Source of the DNA: Lachnospiraceae bacterium
GTDB taxonomy: Bacteria; Bacillota; Clostridia; Lachnospirales; Lachnospiraceae
Assembly: GCA_900753685.1 (NCBI GenBank)
Contig: CAAEAB010000181.1
Location: 1-49,682 of the forward strand
Direction: 5' to 3'
DNA length: 49,682 nucleotides
Numbering within the stretch: position 1 is the first letter of the stretch; each line of letters begins with the position of its first letter. The notes beneath the pieces were generated by a model. That model saw nothing but the letters and a program-made list of their open reading frames with translations, searched no databases and was not told the DNA's origin. Positions 1-8,307 of the stretch are shown here, piece by piece. Made by a program: the position numbers and the translations under genes.

Positions 1-1683
1 GCCACCGTAGATATTTGCCGTACCGCTTGCCGTACTGACCTCCACAGCATGGGAATTATAACCGCTTGTTTCTACGGTAACGCCATCGTAAATATTTACA
101 GTTCCTCCCATGGTGCCCACGTAAATTCCACTGTCATAACCTGTCGTATATATATGAACGCCGCTGTTAATATCGACTTTGCCGCCGATCCAGACAGAGA
201 TTCTGCCGTTCACCGTACAATCCGATAAGCTCACCTTGCCGTTTGTGTTTGTGGCACTGATCGTCCCGTTAATCGTTGCTCCGGAGATATTTGCATTACC
301 CTTTGTGGAAACGTCAATACCGGATATAGTCCCTCCGGTAATCTCAGCCGAAGCATGCGACAGACCAATACCATAGGCATTTGTATCGCTGCCTCCGGTA
401 ATCGTTCCTCCGGAGACATTGAGCGATGCTCCTTCCTGAGCGGAATAAAAATATATTCCCCGGCCGCTTGCAGACGTACAGTAAACCTGCGCGTCGCCGG
501 AGACATTAACAACGCCCTTGTAAGTAACTTCCACGCCGCTATAGGTGCCGCTGACCGTTCCTCCGGTAATATTTACCACAGCGTCGGCGCTGCTGTAAAG
601 CTTTATACCCGTCGCATCGACGGCTCCTGTGGCAAGGACCTGACCGCCCTCCATATTAAATGTTGCGGTTCCGGTGAGATAAACGCCTACGCCATAATTA
701 CTGGCATTTCCGTTGTCACTATAAGAGTAAGGATTTTTCACGATACCGCTCTTCATCGTCAGCGTGCCACCGAACATCCGGATAACGCCGCTGTTGGCTC
801 CGTTCAGATCGCTGACCAGCTCCACATCGTCAGCCATTTGCAGAATAATGTTTCCAGAAGACATGAACAGCTCCTGGCCGTTCAAATCTACACTCTCAAG
901 CAGTGTCATCGTGGCCGGGGCCTCGTCGCTGCTTTCCAGAGCCGCCGCCCAGGCTTCATTTATATCCGTATAATTTTCGCTCAGACCACCCTTTTCTACG
1001 GTCGCTATAATTTTCTCCTGAACATGGCCGCAGATGTCGCATTCGCCGTCGCTGTCTGCATCCACATGGGTACATTCGCCGACCGTAAAAGTGCCGCCCT
1101 CCAGGCTGTTCGCATCCATGCCGTCGGCCCTCGGTGTTCCCGATGCCTCGCTGCCTTCATAATAGGCGTGGCCTTCACCGAGAAGTTCAGCGACTGTCCC
1201 GTCTGTAAGATTATTGAAAACGGCATACTTGGAACCGTAAAAGCTTCCTCCAGACAGATTCACTGTTCCGATAAGCGTTACCGTATTGTCTGCATTTTTT
1301 ACTCCGGACACAGCAAAACCGTATGTTCCTCCCTTCACAGAACCGCCGAACATATCTACCCCACCAACAATATATGCGCCGTATGCCAGCTCCGCCTGGA
1401 TCGTTCCATTGTTGATCGTCGCATGTCCTCCGATATTCATTCCGCAGAAATAACCTTCGATAGTACCGCCATTGACTGTGATCTCCCCGCCGGCAATACC
1501 GTTCGCCGCCTTAGAAACATAGGCACCGCAAGGAGTGGCCGCCTGACTTGTACTTGTACTGAATATATGGCCGCCATTGACAACGGCTTCCGCGCCGGAA
1601 TAAACATACAGGCCCTTCACTCTTATTCTTATTCTGCTTGTAATTATCGTTTGGGTAACCGAAAATAGCGGAAAAATCGAGAA
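1..1683 (-). pseudogene. 5'-truncated beta-helix surface protein, runs off the left edge
   Basis: The minus frame is open from 1683 to base 1 (stop codon at 1684-1686 just upstream) and reads as a repetitive extracellular protein. Units such as GGTVNIYDG, GGTISG, GGSFYG and NISGATING recur every 20-30 residues, the pattern of a right-handed parallel beta-helix in adhesin-like proteins. A Cys/His motif (CTHVDADSDGECDICGH) lies near 1023-1080. No start codon with a ribosome site, signal peptide or N-terminal domain precedes the first repeat near 1620, so the 5' end is missing. The 3' end lies outside the window, so any cell-wall anchor cannot be seen. It is probably a remnant, but a distant 5' part joined by a frameshift cannot be excluded. 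Confidence 0.6.
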
Positions 1684-1840
1684 TTATCCGGAGATTTGTT
1701 GCAGACACGTTATAAACCACGGACAGCTTAGCGCGATTGAGGACACCTCTCTTATTCCCGGGTACTGATAAATGCCCGGGTATCTTATCAATCTTGACCC
1801 ACTATTTTTTAACACCTTGTAGAATACAGGAGAATTTTAT

Positions 1841-2245
1841 TTAGCTTTTATTTCGATAGAAAATTCCATCTTTATAATTCAAAGTTTCTGTATAATTCTC
1901 CCTTTGTCTTTTTATATCTTCAAATATACTTTCGTCTATTCTATTTAGTAGTTCATAAAGTTTATGATTTACAATATTTTCATTTTCCACCAAAAATTCT
2001 TTTTCCCCTAACTCTAATATTTTATCCAACAAAAGTACTAGCTGTTTAACATCTCGATTTTCAAGCTGATAAGTTAATTCTTTTATTCGATTTAACTCAT
2101 TTATATATTGATTGTATATCTCGATTTCATTCTCGTTGCATTTACGAAACACGGAATGCCCTAACAGATAATAATCACCATCCACTTTATATATAAATGC
2201 TCTTGATCGCTTTAACATGTCATAAATTGTATTTTTCATATTCAC
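1841..2245 (-). CDS. hypothetical AT-rich orphan protein, 134 aa
   Basis: I do not recognise the family. The protein is charged and mostly helical (EIEIYNQYINELNRIKEL, then a Leu/Glu-rich segment), soluble, with no signal peptide or membrane helix. AAGGAG lies 7 bases before a GTG at 2245, and an in-frame ATG two codons later is an alternative start. It follows the coiled-coil ORF at 2288-3193 with a 42-base gap, so the two may be co-transcribed. Base composition is far more AT-rich than the ribosomal genes beside it, which suggests acquired DNA. Confidence 0.5.
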   Translation of the reverse strand: MNMKNTIYDMLKRSRAFIYKVDGDYYLLGHSVFRKCNENEIEIYNQYINELNRIKELTYQLENRDVKQLVLLLDKILELGEKEFLVENENIVNHKLYELLNRIDESIFEDIKRQRENYTETLNYKDGIFYRNKS

Positions 2246-2287
2246 TCTATTACTCCTTGTAATTTACTCAATAACCCACAGCTTTTC

Positions 2288-3193
2288 TCAAAATATTCTT
2301 TGTTGTTTGTTCCGCACACATATTTCTAATAATACTGGAGCTATATTTGTATCAAATTCAATTTCTCTTCCATATAAAATTTTCTTTTTATCTTTATAAT
2401 GTTGTGTAGCGCTCACTAATTCGGACTCTTTCTTTTCCACTAAATCTTTTACTTCTTTTTCTAATTCTATTTTACTTGACTTTAATTCCCCTTTCTTTTT
2501 TATCCTAAACACACCACAAGATTGTATCTGACAGTCTATTTTTTCTATTTCCTTTTTTTTATAATTTATAGACTGACTATATTGCTTTTCTATACGCTCA
2601 ATCAATTGAACATATTCCTTTTCATTATGCTCTAATAATTTCTGTATATTTTTCCCTTCCATCAATATATTTTTTAAATTCGAATCATATTTCACGCACA
2701 TATCATATAACTCTTGTTTTCTGTCATTCGCATATTTTTGAAATTTCTCTTCCGAGTAATCCATTTCGCTTTCTTGTTCCAAAATAAAGTCTTTAATCAA
2801 TTCACCTTTAAAACATGCCACCTCACTTTTTGCCTGATGTAGCGCCTCAATTAAAGGTTCAATTCCTTTACCTCCTTTCTCGAAATAAGAGTTATCGACA
2901 TGTATATATACCCAATCTTGCATCATGTAACTATACACAGTAAGTACAATTTTTTTCAATTTCATATCTATTATAAGTGGTCTATAGTTTGCCACCGCAC
3001 TTGCTCGCCTATTATTTGTATCAATTGCAGATGCCGCTCCAATTATTCCCCCAATGTCTCCCCCTACTATCGTACCCAAAACAGTATTTGCAACAACACT
3101 CCTCTTTTTCAAAGGCCCTGGTGCAATTGTAGCATCAAACCATAAAGAAGGGTTCGTAAACGAGGGGCAAGGAACAGGGTAAAAGCACCTCAA
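2288..3193 (-). CDS. coiled-coil protein with glycine-zipper segment, probably 5'-truncated
   Basis: The family is not recognised. Residues about 33-57 form a Gly/Ala-rich zipper-like stretch (TVLGTIVGGDIGGIIGAASA), which could insert into a membrane. Residues about 130-285 are a Lys/Glu-rich coiled coil. The only upstream start is a TTG at 3193 without a convincing ribosome site; the frame is closed by a TAA about 30 bases further up and holds no ATG. The first 30 residues look like non-coding translation, so the true N-terminus has probably been lost. It is AT-rich like the neighbouring orphan and sits just inside a tandem repeat at 3216-3275. Confidence 0.45.
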   Translation of the reverse strand: MRCFYPVPCPSFTNPSLWFDATIAPGPLKKRSVVANTVLGTIVGGDIGGIIGAASAIDTNNRRASAVANYRPLIIDMKLKKIVLTVYSYMMQDWVYIHVDNSYFEKGGKGIEPLIEALHQAKSEVACFKGELIKDFILEQESEMDYSEEKFQKYANDRKQELYDMCVKYDSNLKNILMEGKNIQKLLEHNEKEYVQLIERIEKQYSQSINYKKKEIEKIDCQIQSCGVFRIKKKGELKSSKIELEKEVKDLVEKKESELVSATQHYKDKKKILYGREIEFDTNIAPVLLEICVRNKQQRIF

Positions 3194-3215
3194 AAACGGC
3201 TTGATTTTGGCTTCT

Positions 3216-3275
3216 GATTATCCTATTTTTTAATCATAAGCGGGGCAAAATGCTCGATTATCCTATTTTTAATCA
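3216..3275. repeat. tandem direct repeat, GATTATCCTATTTTT, 40-base period
   Basis: Two copies of a 20-21 base sequence beginning GATTATCCTATTTTT and ending AATCA lie at 3216-3236 and 3256-3275. They differ only by one T in the T-run. They mark the border between the AT-rich orphan genes and the terminator of the rplM-rpsI unit. This could be the footprint of an integration or slippage event, or a pair of protein-binding sites; the sequence does not decide. Confidence 0.6.
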
Positions 3276-3350
3276 AGAAAAACAGGGTCAGAACAGCTCA
3301 AATCCTGCCAGAATCAGACAAGCTGCAACAGAAGATGTGAAACAGAAAAA

Positions 3351-3381
3351 CCCCGAAAAACCGCAGTTTTTCGGGGTTTTT
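3351..3381 (-). terminator. Rho-independent terminator after rpsI
   Basis: A 10-bp stem, CCCCGAAAAA paired with TTTTTCGGGG (3351-3360 and 3367-3376) around a 6-base loop, is followed on the minus strand by a run of T. It lies 31 bases past the rpsI stop and ends the rplM-rpsI unit. The A/T runs on both sides would also let it work on the plus strand. Confidence 0.85.
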
Positions 3382-3411
3382 GAGCATTTTTGAACCAGTT
3401 TGAAACGCCAA

Positions 3412-3804
3412 TTAGCGCTTGCTGAACTGTGGAGCTCTTCTCGCAGCTTTCAAGCCATATTTTTTACGTTCTTTCATACGTGGGTCACGTGTTAAGTAAC
3501 CAGCTTTTTTGAGAACTGGTCTGTAGTCGTTATCGGCTTTCAGTAATGCTCTTGCGATACCATGTCTGATTGCACCAGCCTGTCCTGTGAAGCCGCCGCC
3601 ATGAACGTTCACGATTACGTCGAATTTATCTACTGTATTTGTAACAACTAATGGCTGTCTTACGATAACTTTTAAGGTTTCAAGGCCTAAATAGTTGTCA
3701 ATATCTCTTTTATTAATAGTAATATTGCCTGTTCCAGGTACAAGGTATACTCTGGCGATACTTTTCTTTCTTCTTCCTGTTCCGTAATATTTTACACTAG
3801 ACAA
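3412..3804 (-). CDS. rpsI: 30S ribosomal protein S9
   Basis: S9 binds 16S rRNA in the head of the 30S subunit, and its C-terminal tail reaches the P-site tRNA. The 130-residue product has the usual length, the [15 protein letters not shown]-terminus, the [19 protein letters not shown] core and the basic end APQFSKR. The start is a TTG at 3804, preceded by GGAAGGAGA. It lies 24 bases after rplM, the usual L13-S9 pair, and is followed by a terminator. Confidence 0.98.
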   Translation of the reverse strand: MSSVKYYGTGRRKKSIARVYLVPGTGNITINKRDIDNYLGLETLKVIVRQPLVVTNTVDKFDVIVNVHGGGFTGQAGAIRHGIARALLKADNDYRPVLKKAGYLTRDPRMKERKKYGLKAARRAPQFSKR

Positions 3805-3828
3805 TGTTCTTCTCTCCTTCCGATATTA

Positions 3829-4263
3829 TTAGTATTTAATTTCCAATACTTCTGGTTTCTGAGCAGCATGGTTATGTTCCGGACCTGCATACACATGAAG
3901 CTTTTTAATCATCTGTCTTCCGAGGGGTCCCTTTGGAAGCATACCTTTTACTGCAAATTTAATAACATCTTCTGGTTTCTTTGCCAATAATTCTTTTAAA
4001 GTTGTTTCTTTCATACCACCTACATAATCGGAATGTCTGTAGTAGATTTTCTGGTCTAATTTTTTACCGGTAACTTTGATTTTATCAGCATTTACAATAA
4101 TTACATAATCACCTGTATCCATGCTCGGTGTATATGTCGGTTTATTTTTTCCTCTTAAAACAGTGGCAACCTGGGAAGCTAAACGACCTAATGTCTGGTC
4201 TGCTGCATCAACTACATACCATTTTCTTTCGATTGTTGCCGGACTAGCCATGTAACTTTTCAT
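3829..4263 (-). CDS. rplM: 50S ribosomal protein L13
   Basis: L13 is an early-assembly 23S rRNA-binding protein. Its 144 residues carry the family signatures [18 protein letters not shown] near the N-terminus and [19 protein letters not shown] near residue 107. The ATG follows AAGGAGG at good spacing. The gene has its own consensus promoter at 4367-4395 and a 5' leader of about 95 nt, so rplM-rpsI can be transcribed separately from the ecf-truA genes upstream. In Bacillus such leaders are linked to L13 autoregulation; here that is inference. Confidence 0.98.
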   Translation of the reverse strand: MKSYMASPATIERKWYVVDAADQTLGRLASQVATVLRGKNKPTYTPSMDTGDYVIIVNADKIKVTGKKLDQKIYYRHSDYVGGMKETTLKELLAKKPEDVIKFAVKGMLPKGPLGRQMIKKLHVYAGPEHNHAAQKPEVLEIKY

Positions 4264-4360
4264 GGTTCGGACCTCCTTAATGTACTAAAAACAATGTATT
4301 CTTTAATAAATGCTACTTACCGGGGCTATGGATTTCGCATTTTTAGACATATCGTCACAA
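4264..4360 (-). promoter_or_regulatory. rplM 5' leader with possible L13-type hairpin
   Basis: The untranslated region between the rplM promoter and ATG can form a stem of AAATGC (4308-4313) with GCATTT (4337-4342) around a 23-base loop containing CCGGGGCTATGG. The position matches autoregulatory L13 leaders of other Firmicutes, but I cannot confirm the consensus by eye. Confidence 0.4.
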
Positions 4361-4366
4361 TTAAAT

Positions 4367-4395
4367 ATTATATGGCAAATAAAAAGTGCTGTCAA
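4367..4395 (-). promoter_or_regulatory. consensus sigma-A promoter for rplM-rpsI
   Basis: On the minus strand TTGACA (4390-4395), a 17-base spacer, then TATAAT (4367-4372): both hexamers match the vegetative consensus exactly. It lies immediately after the truA stop at 4402, so rplM-rpsI forms a separate, strongly expressed unit. Confidence 0.9.
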
Positions 4396-4401
4396 GCATT
4401 T

Positions 4402-5148
4402 TTATTCCAAATATTCAATATTTACAAGGGTTAAGCCCTGGGGCGGCACCGTCGGACCGACCACGTAGCGCTCCTTTATCTCAAGACTTTTGCGAATATC
4501 TTCCGCTGTTTTTTTATGAAATCCCACTTTGAGCAGACCACCGACAATGATGCGGACCATGTTGTATAGGAAACCGTCTCCGGTAATACGAAGATATATC
4601 ATATCCCCCTCCTTGGTCAGGGTCAAATCGGTAATGGTTCTCACCGTGTTTGTCACCTTTGTTTTTACGGAACAAAAGTTGTGAAAATCATGGGTTCCTA
4701 TGATTTCCGCCGCGGCCGCCCGCATGGCCTCCAAATCCAGATTCTGGGGGACAAAATAGCTGTTCAACCGCTCATTCGGTAATGGGACACGTCGATTTAA
4801 TATGCGATATTCGTAGGTTTTTAACGTATTTTGATATCTTGGATGAAAATCTGTCGGAACTTCTTCCGCTGACTGAATGACAATATCCTTTGGCAATCGC
4901 TGATTCAATGCCGGCACAAACCGGTCCGCCGGCCATGGCTTTGAGGTGTCAAACACTGCCGCCTGTCCAAGCGCATGAACCCCCGAATCGGTCCGGCTGG
5001 CGCCGGTGAGCATGATTTTTTCTCCGGTCAGCGCCTCGATATGCTTTTGCAGCATCGCCTGAATGGATACGCCATTGGGCTGAACCTGCCATCCACAGTA
5101 ATTGGTACCGTCATAAGCCACAATAAGCTTGATTCTTCTTAAAGCCAT
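4402..5148 (-). CDS. truA: tRNA pseudouridine(38-40) synthase
   Basis: TruA converts uridines 38, 39 and 40 of the tRNA anticodon arm to pseudouridine. The 248-residue protein has the catalytic aspartate in GASRTDSGVHALGQ (D54), the AYDGTNYCGWQ N-terminus and the FLYNMVRIIVG motif of the C-terminal half. Its ATG overlaps the end of ecfT by 10 bases with GGGGTGAAGGT just upstream, so translation is probably coupled. The order ecfA1-ecfA2-ecfT-truA-rplM-rpsI is the common arrangement in Firmicutes. Confidence 0.97.
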   Translation of the reverse strand: MALRRIKLIVAYDGTNYCGWQVQPNGVSIQAMLQKHIEALTGEKIMLTGASRTDSGVHALGQAAVFDTSKPWPADRFVPALNQRLPKDIVIQSAEEVPTDFHPRYQNTLKTYEYRILNRRVPLPNERLNSYFVPQNLDLEAMRAAAAEIIGTHDFHNFCSVKTKVTNTVRTITDLTLTKEGDMIYLRITGDGFLYNMVRIIVGGLLKVGFHKKTAEDIRKSLEIKERYVVGPTVPPQGLTLVNIEYLE

Positions 5149-5939
5149 ACCTTCACCCCAATCCAGATAAGGATATAAACCAAAATAATTCCATAAGCAA
5201 GATAATCCCGCCGGGCGTAAACAAGTGGTTTCATCTTAGTGCGTCCGGCCCCGCCATGATAGCAGCGGGCTTCCATCGCCATAGCCAAATCATTCGCCCT
5301 TCGGATCGCTGATACAAATAGTGGAACGAGAATCGGTATCAGGCTTTTCATCCGCTGAACCAGATTGCCGCTCTCAAAGTCGGCGCAGCGGGCCTGCTGG
5401 GCTTTAATGATTTTATCCGTCTCCTCCATTAAAATCGGTATGAACCGAAGAGCAATCGACATAGTCATTGCCAGCTCGTGCACAGGAAAATGAACCTTTT
5501 TAAGCGGTCCCAGCGCCTTTTCCAGCCCGTCCGTCAAATGGTTCGGTGTCGTTGTCAGTGTCATGATTGTAGACCCAACGATCAAATAAATCAACCGGAC
5601 AGCCGTCTGCCCGGCCAGAATGAGGCCTTCCTTTGTAATTTTTAAGAATCCCAGGCGAAACACCTCTGTTCCGGGCGTCAGGAAAACATTTAAAATGACG
5701 GTGAACAGCATCAATATAAAGATGGCTTTCAGACCTTTTAACATGTATTTCAGAGGAACTCTTGACAGTCCGATAACCGCAGCCAAAGCGGCCGTCGCCA
5801 AAGCCAGGCCCACGAAGTCGGACACAAAAAATACGGTCACAACAAAAACAATGGTTCCAAGCAGCTTCACCCTTGGGTCCAGCCGATGAATGACAGAATT
5901 TCCCGGATAATATTGTCCTATAGTAATATCTCTGATCAT
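5139..5939 (-). CDS. ecfT: energy-coupling factor transporter transmembrane protein EcfT
   Basis: EcfT is the membrane scaffold of group II ECF vitamin importers; it links the two ATPases to interchangeable substrate-binding S components. Several hydrophobic helices are visible, then the cytoplasmic coupling region with its two Ala-Arg motifs (QQARCADFE and MEARCYHGG) that dock the ATPases. I place the start at the ATG at 5939, 7 bases after GGAGGCGG, with an ATGA overlap with the ecfA2 stop; an upstream GTG adds six residues. No S-component gene is in the window, so the substrate is unknown. Confidence 0.96.
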   Translation of the reverse strand: MIRDITIGQYYPGNSVIHRLDPRVKLLGTIVFVVTVFFVSDFVGLALATAALAAVIGLSRVPLKYMLKGLKAIFILMLFTVILNVFLTPGTEVFRLGFLKITKEGLILAGQTAVRLIYLIVGSTIMTLTTTPNHLTDGLEKALGPLKKVHFPVHELAMTMSIALRFIPILMEETDKIIKAQQARCADFESGNLVQRMKSLIPILVPLFVSAIRRANDLAMAMEARCYHGGAGRTKMKPLVYARRDYLAYGIILVYILIWIGVKVWL

Positions 5940-6790
5940 TTGTCCGCCTCCAGACAATGAAGCAAAGCGTCTTTTGCTTCCTCCACTGTTGTTATATTTT
6001 CGGGCAGCCCGGGAAATATTTTATGAAGCCGCCGCATCGCATAGGTTACCTGAGGCGCCGAAAGGCCGACGCTTTCCAGAGCATCCGATGATCTGAAAAT
6101 CTCCTTTGGCGCACCGTCCATAAATACTTCGCCCCGATTCATGACAATAATCCGCTCCACATATTTTGCCACATCCTCCATACTGTGAGATACGAGAATG
6201 ACTGTCATCCCTGTCTGTTTATGCAGAGCTGAAATCTGGTCCAGAATATCATTTCGTCCCTTTGGGTCAAGGCCTGCCGTCGGCTCATCCAGAATAAGCA
6301 CCTCCGGGTGCATGGCCAGTACGCCGGCAATGGCCACCCGGCGCTTTTGACCGCCGGAAAGCTCGAAAGGTGACTTTTCATAATCCTTTTCCTTCATTCC
6401 GACCATAGCCAGAGCCTCCTTCGCCCGCGCAAGAGCCGTTTCGTCGTCTAAACCCAGATTTTTCGGCCCGTAACAGACATCCTTTAGAACCGTCATTTCA
6501 AAAAGCTGATGCTCAGGATATTGGAAAACAAGGCCGACGTGACTTCGCAGCTCCGTCATTCGGTATTTCTCTTCATAAATATTCTCTTCATTATAATAGA
6601 TTCTGCCATCCGTTGCTTTCAGCAAACCGTTTAAATGCTGAATCAATGTGGATTTTCCTGAACCGGTATGGCCGATGAGGCCGATAAATTCTCCCTCCCG
6701 AATCTCCAGATTAACATCCCTCAGCGCCTGTTTACGAAAGGCATTATCCGGGCTATATATATAATTTACATGCTCTAATCGAATTCCCAT
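5936..6790 (-). CDS. ecfA2: energy-coupling factor transporter ATPase EcfA2
   Basis: Second ATPase of the ECF importer, pairing with EcfA1 to drive vitamin uptake. It has Walker A GHTGSGKST, the Q-loop in VFQYPEHQLFE, signature LSGGQKRRVAIAG, Walker B LILDEPTAGLDP and the switch histidine in VSHSMEDV. The ATG at 6790 (MGIRLEHV) is favoured because AGGTGAT precedes it; two upstream in-frame starts overlap the end of ecfA1. Tight overlaps on both sides indicate one transcript with ecfA1 and ecfT. Confidence 0.96.
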   Translation of the reverse strand: MGIRLEHVNYIYSPDNAFRKQALRDVNLEIREGEFIGLIGHTGSGKSTLIQHLNGLLKATDGRIYYNEENIYEEKYRMTELRSHVGLVFQYPEHQLFEMTVLKDVCYGPKNLGLDDETALARAKEALAMVGMKEKDYEKSPFELSGGQKRRVAIAGVLAMHPEVLILDEPTAGLDPKGRNDILDQISALHKQTGMTVILVSHSMEDVAKYVERIIVMNRGEVFMDGAPKEIFRSSDALESVGLSAPQVTYAMRRLHKIFPGLPENITTVEEAKDALLHCLEADK

Positions 6791-6795
6791 GTTCA

Positions 6796-7653
6796 TCACC
6801 TGTTTTTCAGCTTTTCCAGCGAATACGCCAATTCATCAATCGTTAAAATACCTTCCGGCACATCAAGACCGGATTTTCGCAGCTCATAGGCCAGCTCTGT
6901 CACCTGGGGAACGTCGAGACGCAGCCTTTTTAAATGCTCTACCTGGGAAAATACTTCCCGCGGCGTCCCTGAAAGCACGATTTTTCCATCATCCATGACA
7001 TAAACCTTATCTGCATGAACAACCTCATCCATATAGTGGGTAATCAAAATAACCGTCACCTTTTTTTCCCGGTTTAACTGACGAACAGTCTCAATGACCT
7101 CTTTGCGTCCGTTGGGGTCCAGCATGGCTGTCGGCTCATCCAACACGATACATTCCGGCTCCATCGCCATAACCCCGGCAATCGCTACTCTCTGTTTCTG
7201 ACCGCCGGAAAGCCGATTTGGCGAATGATGGCTGTATTCCAGCATTCCTACGGATTTCAGGCTCTGATTAACCCGTTTCCATATATCCTCTGTAGGAACA
7301 CCGAGGTTTTCCGGTCCGAATCCCACGTCCTCCTCGACAAGACTGGCGATAATCTGATTATCCGGATTTTGGAATACCATCCCGGCTGTCTGCCGCACCT
7401 TCCAGACATTTTCCGGCTGACTGGTATCCATTTCTTTAACCCACAATGTACCTCCTGTGGGAACAAGCAGCGCGTTGATCTGTTTGGCCAATGTGGACTT
7501 TCCGGAACCATTATGCCCAAGAATGGCAATAAACTGTCCAGCTTCCACATCCAGGTCCACACCGGATACGGCATGAATGACCTCATCGATTTCATCATGC
7601 TCATCTTTGGATACATAATCATAAAATAATTTCGCAGCTTTAATAATTCCCAT
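6796..7653 (-). CDS. ecfA1: energy-coupling factor transporter ATPase EcfA1
   Basis: First ATPase of the ECF module. Walker A is GHNGSGKST, the Q-loop lies in VFQNPDNQI (typical of EcfA1), the signature is [13 protein letters not shown] and Walker B is [12 protein letters not shown]. The 285-residue length is normal. It is the first gene after the rplQ terminator. A TATAAT-like hexamer at 7671-7676 could be a -10 box, but no good -35 precedes it; read-through from the ribosomal operon is equally possible. Confidence 0.96.
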   Translation of the reverse strand: MGIIKAAKLFYDYVSKDEHDEIDEVIHAVSGVDLDVEAGQFIAILGHNGSGKSTLAKQINALLVPTGGTLWVKEMDTSQPENVWKVRQTAGMVFQNPDNQIIASLVEEDVGFGPENLGVPTEDIWKRVNQSLKSVGMLEYSHHSPNRLSGGQKQRVAIAGVMAMEPECIVLDEPTAMLDPNGRKEVIETVRQLNREKKVTVILITHYMDEVVHADKVYVMDDGKIVLSGTPREVFSQVEHLKRLRLDVPQVTELAYELRKSGLDVPEGILTIDELAYSLEKLKNR

Positions 7654-7695
7654 AAGTGCTTCCTTCCCGAATTATATGAAATTCATCCAGATTCT

Positions 7696-7728
7696 AAAAA
7701 ACACAGGTGGGTCGCACCTGTGTTTTTT
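7696..7728 (-). terminator. strong terminator after rplQ
   Basis: A perfect 14-bp inverted repeat (arms 7696-7709 and 7715-7728, core ACACAGGTG with CACCTGTGT) around a 5-base loop, with flanking A and T runs. It lies 19 bases past the rplQ stop and ends the S10-spc-alpha transcript; it could also act on the plus strand. Confidence 0.9.
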
Positions 7729-7746
7729 ATTTTTATTCAGCTACTC

Positions 7747-8271
7747 TTATACTAACTCAATGAGTACTTCCATCGCTGCATCACCTTTACGTGGTCCGAT
7801 TTTCACGATACGTGTATAACCACCGTTGCGGTCAGCATACTTTGGAGCAATTTCTGTAAACAATTTATCTGTTAAATCAACTTTCTTTGTAGCCGCTTTT
7901 TTGCCGGCAGCTTCTTCCGGAACGGCTGTTACCGGATAAAGCACCTTCAACATCTGTCTTCTTGCATGTAAACGAGATGCATTGTCTTTTTTGATTGTCT
8001 TTTCAACAGTATCAAATACGACCTTTCCATTCTCTTTTACTCTCTTGCCGTCTTTATCTTTACGAGCAACCTTAGCCTGTACAGTTACTGTTTCGTAATT
8101 ATCTTTTTCTTTAACAGCAAGGGCGATCAGACCTTCGGTAATTCTGCGGATTTCTTTAGCCTTAGCTTCAGTTGTACGAATTTTGCCGTTGTCCAGCAAA
8201 GCCGTAACCTGATTTCTAAGTAAAGCTTTTCTCTGATTGGAAGTTCTTCCAAGTTTTCTATAGCCTGCCAT
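7747..8271 (-). CDS. rplQ: 50S ribosomal protein L17, long form
   Basis: L17 lies near the peptide exit tunnel of the 50S subunit. The start [26 protein letters not shown] and the ending [26 protein letters not shown] are family-typical. At 174 residues it is some 50 longer than the Bacillus protein (about 120). The extra Lys/Ala-rich segment lies at about residues 65-130, in the middle of the chain. Codon use and ribosome site look normal. It closes the alpha operon behind rpoA. Confidence 0.96.
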   Translation of the reverse strand: MAGYRKLGRTSNQRKALLRNQVTALLDNGKIRTTEAKAKEIRRITEGLIALAVKEKDNYETVTVQAKVARKDKDGKRVKENGKVVFDTVEKTIKKDNASRLHARRQMLKVLYPVTAVPEEAAGKKAATKKVDLTDKLFTEIAPKYADRNGGYTRIVKIGPRKGDAAMEVLIELV

Positions 8272-8307
8272 GATTTAGCCTCCTCCTACTCTACTTCAAT
8301 ATCGCGA

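Noticed and set aside
355..1668. 437-codon plus-strand open frame opposite the adhesin
   Set aside because: It mirrors the repetitive beta-helix frame on the minus strand, has no ribosome site, and its translation has no domain-like pattern.
1511..1720. Small minus-strand ORF beginning with GTG (VVYNVSATNL)
   Set aside because: Its second half is an out-of-frame reading of the adhesin repeats; the first half may be a relic of other DNA but shows no start signal.
1750..1785. Possible terminator from two CCCGGG palindromes
   Set aside because: The arms pair for only six bases with a 12-base loop and no T run follows.
7671..7676. TATAAT upstream of ecfA1 as a promoter
   Set aside because: No acceptable -35 hexamer lies 16-18 bases upstream; the -10 alone is not enough.
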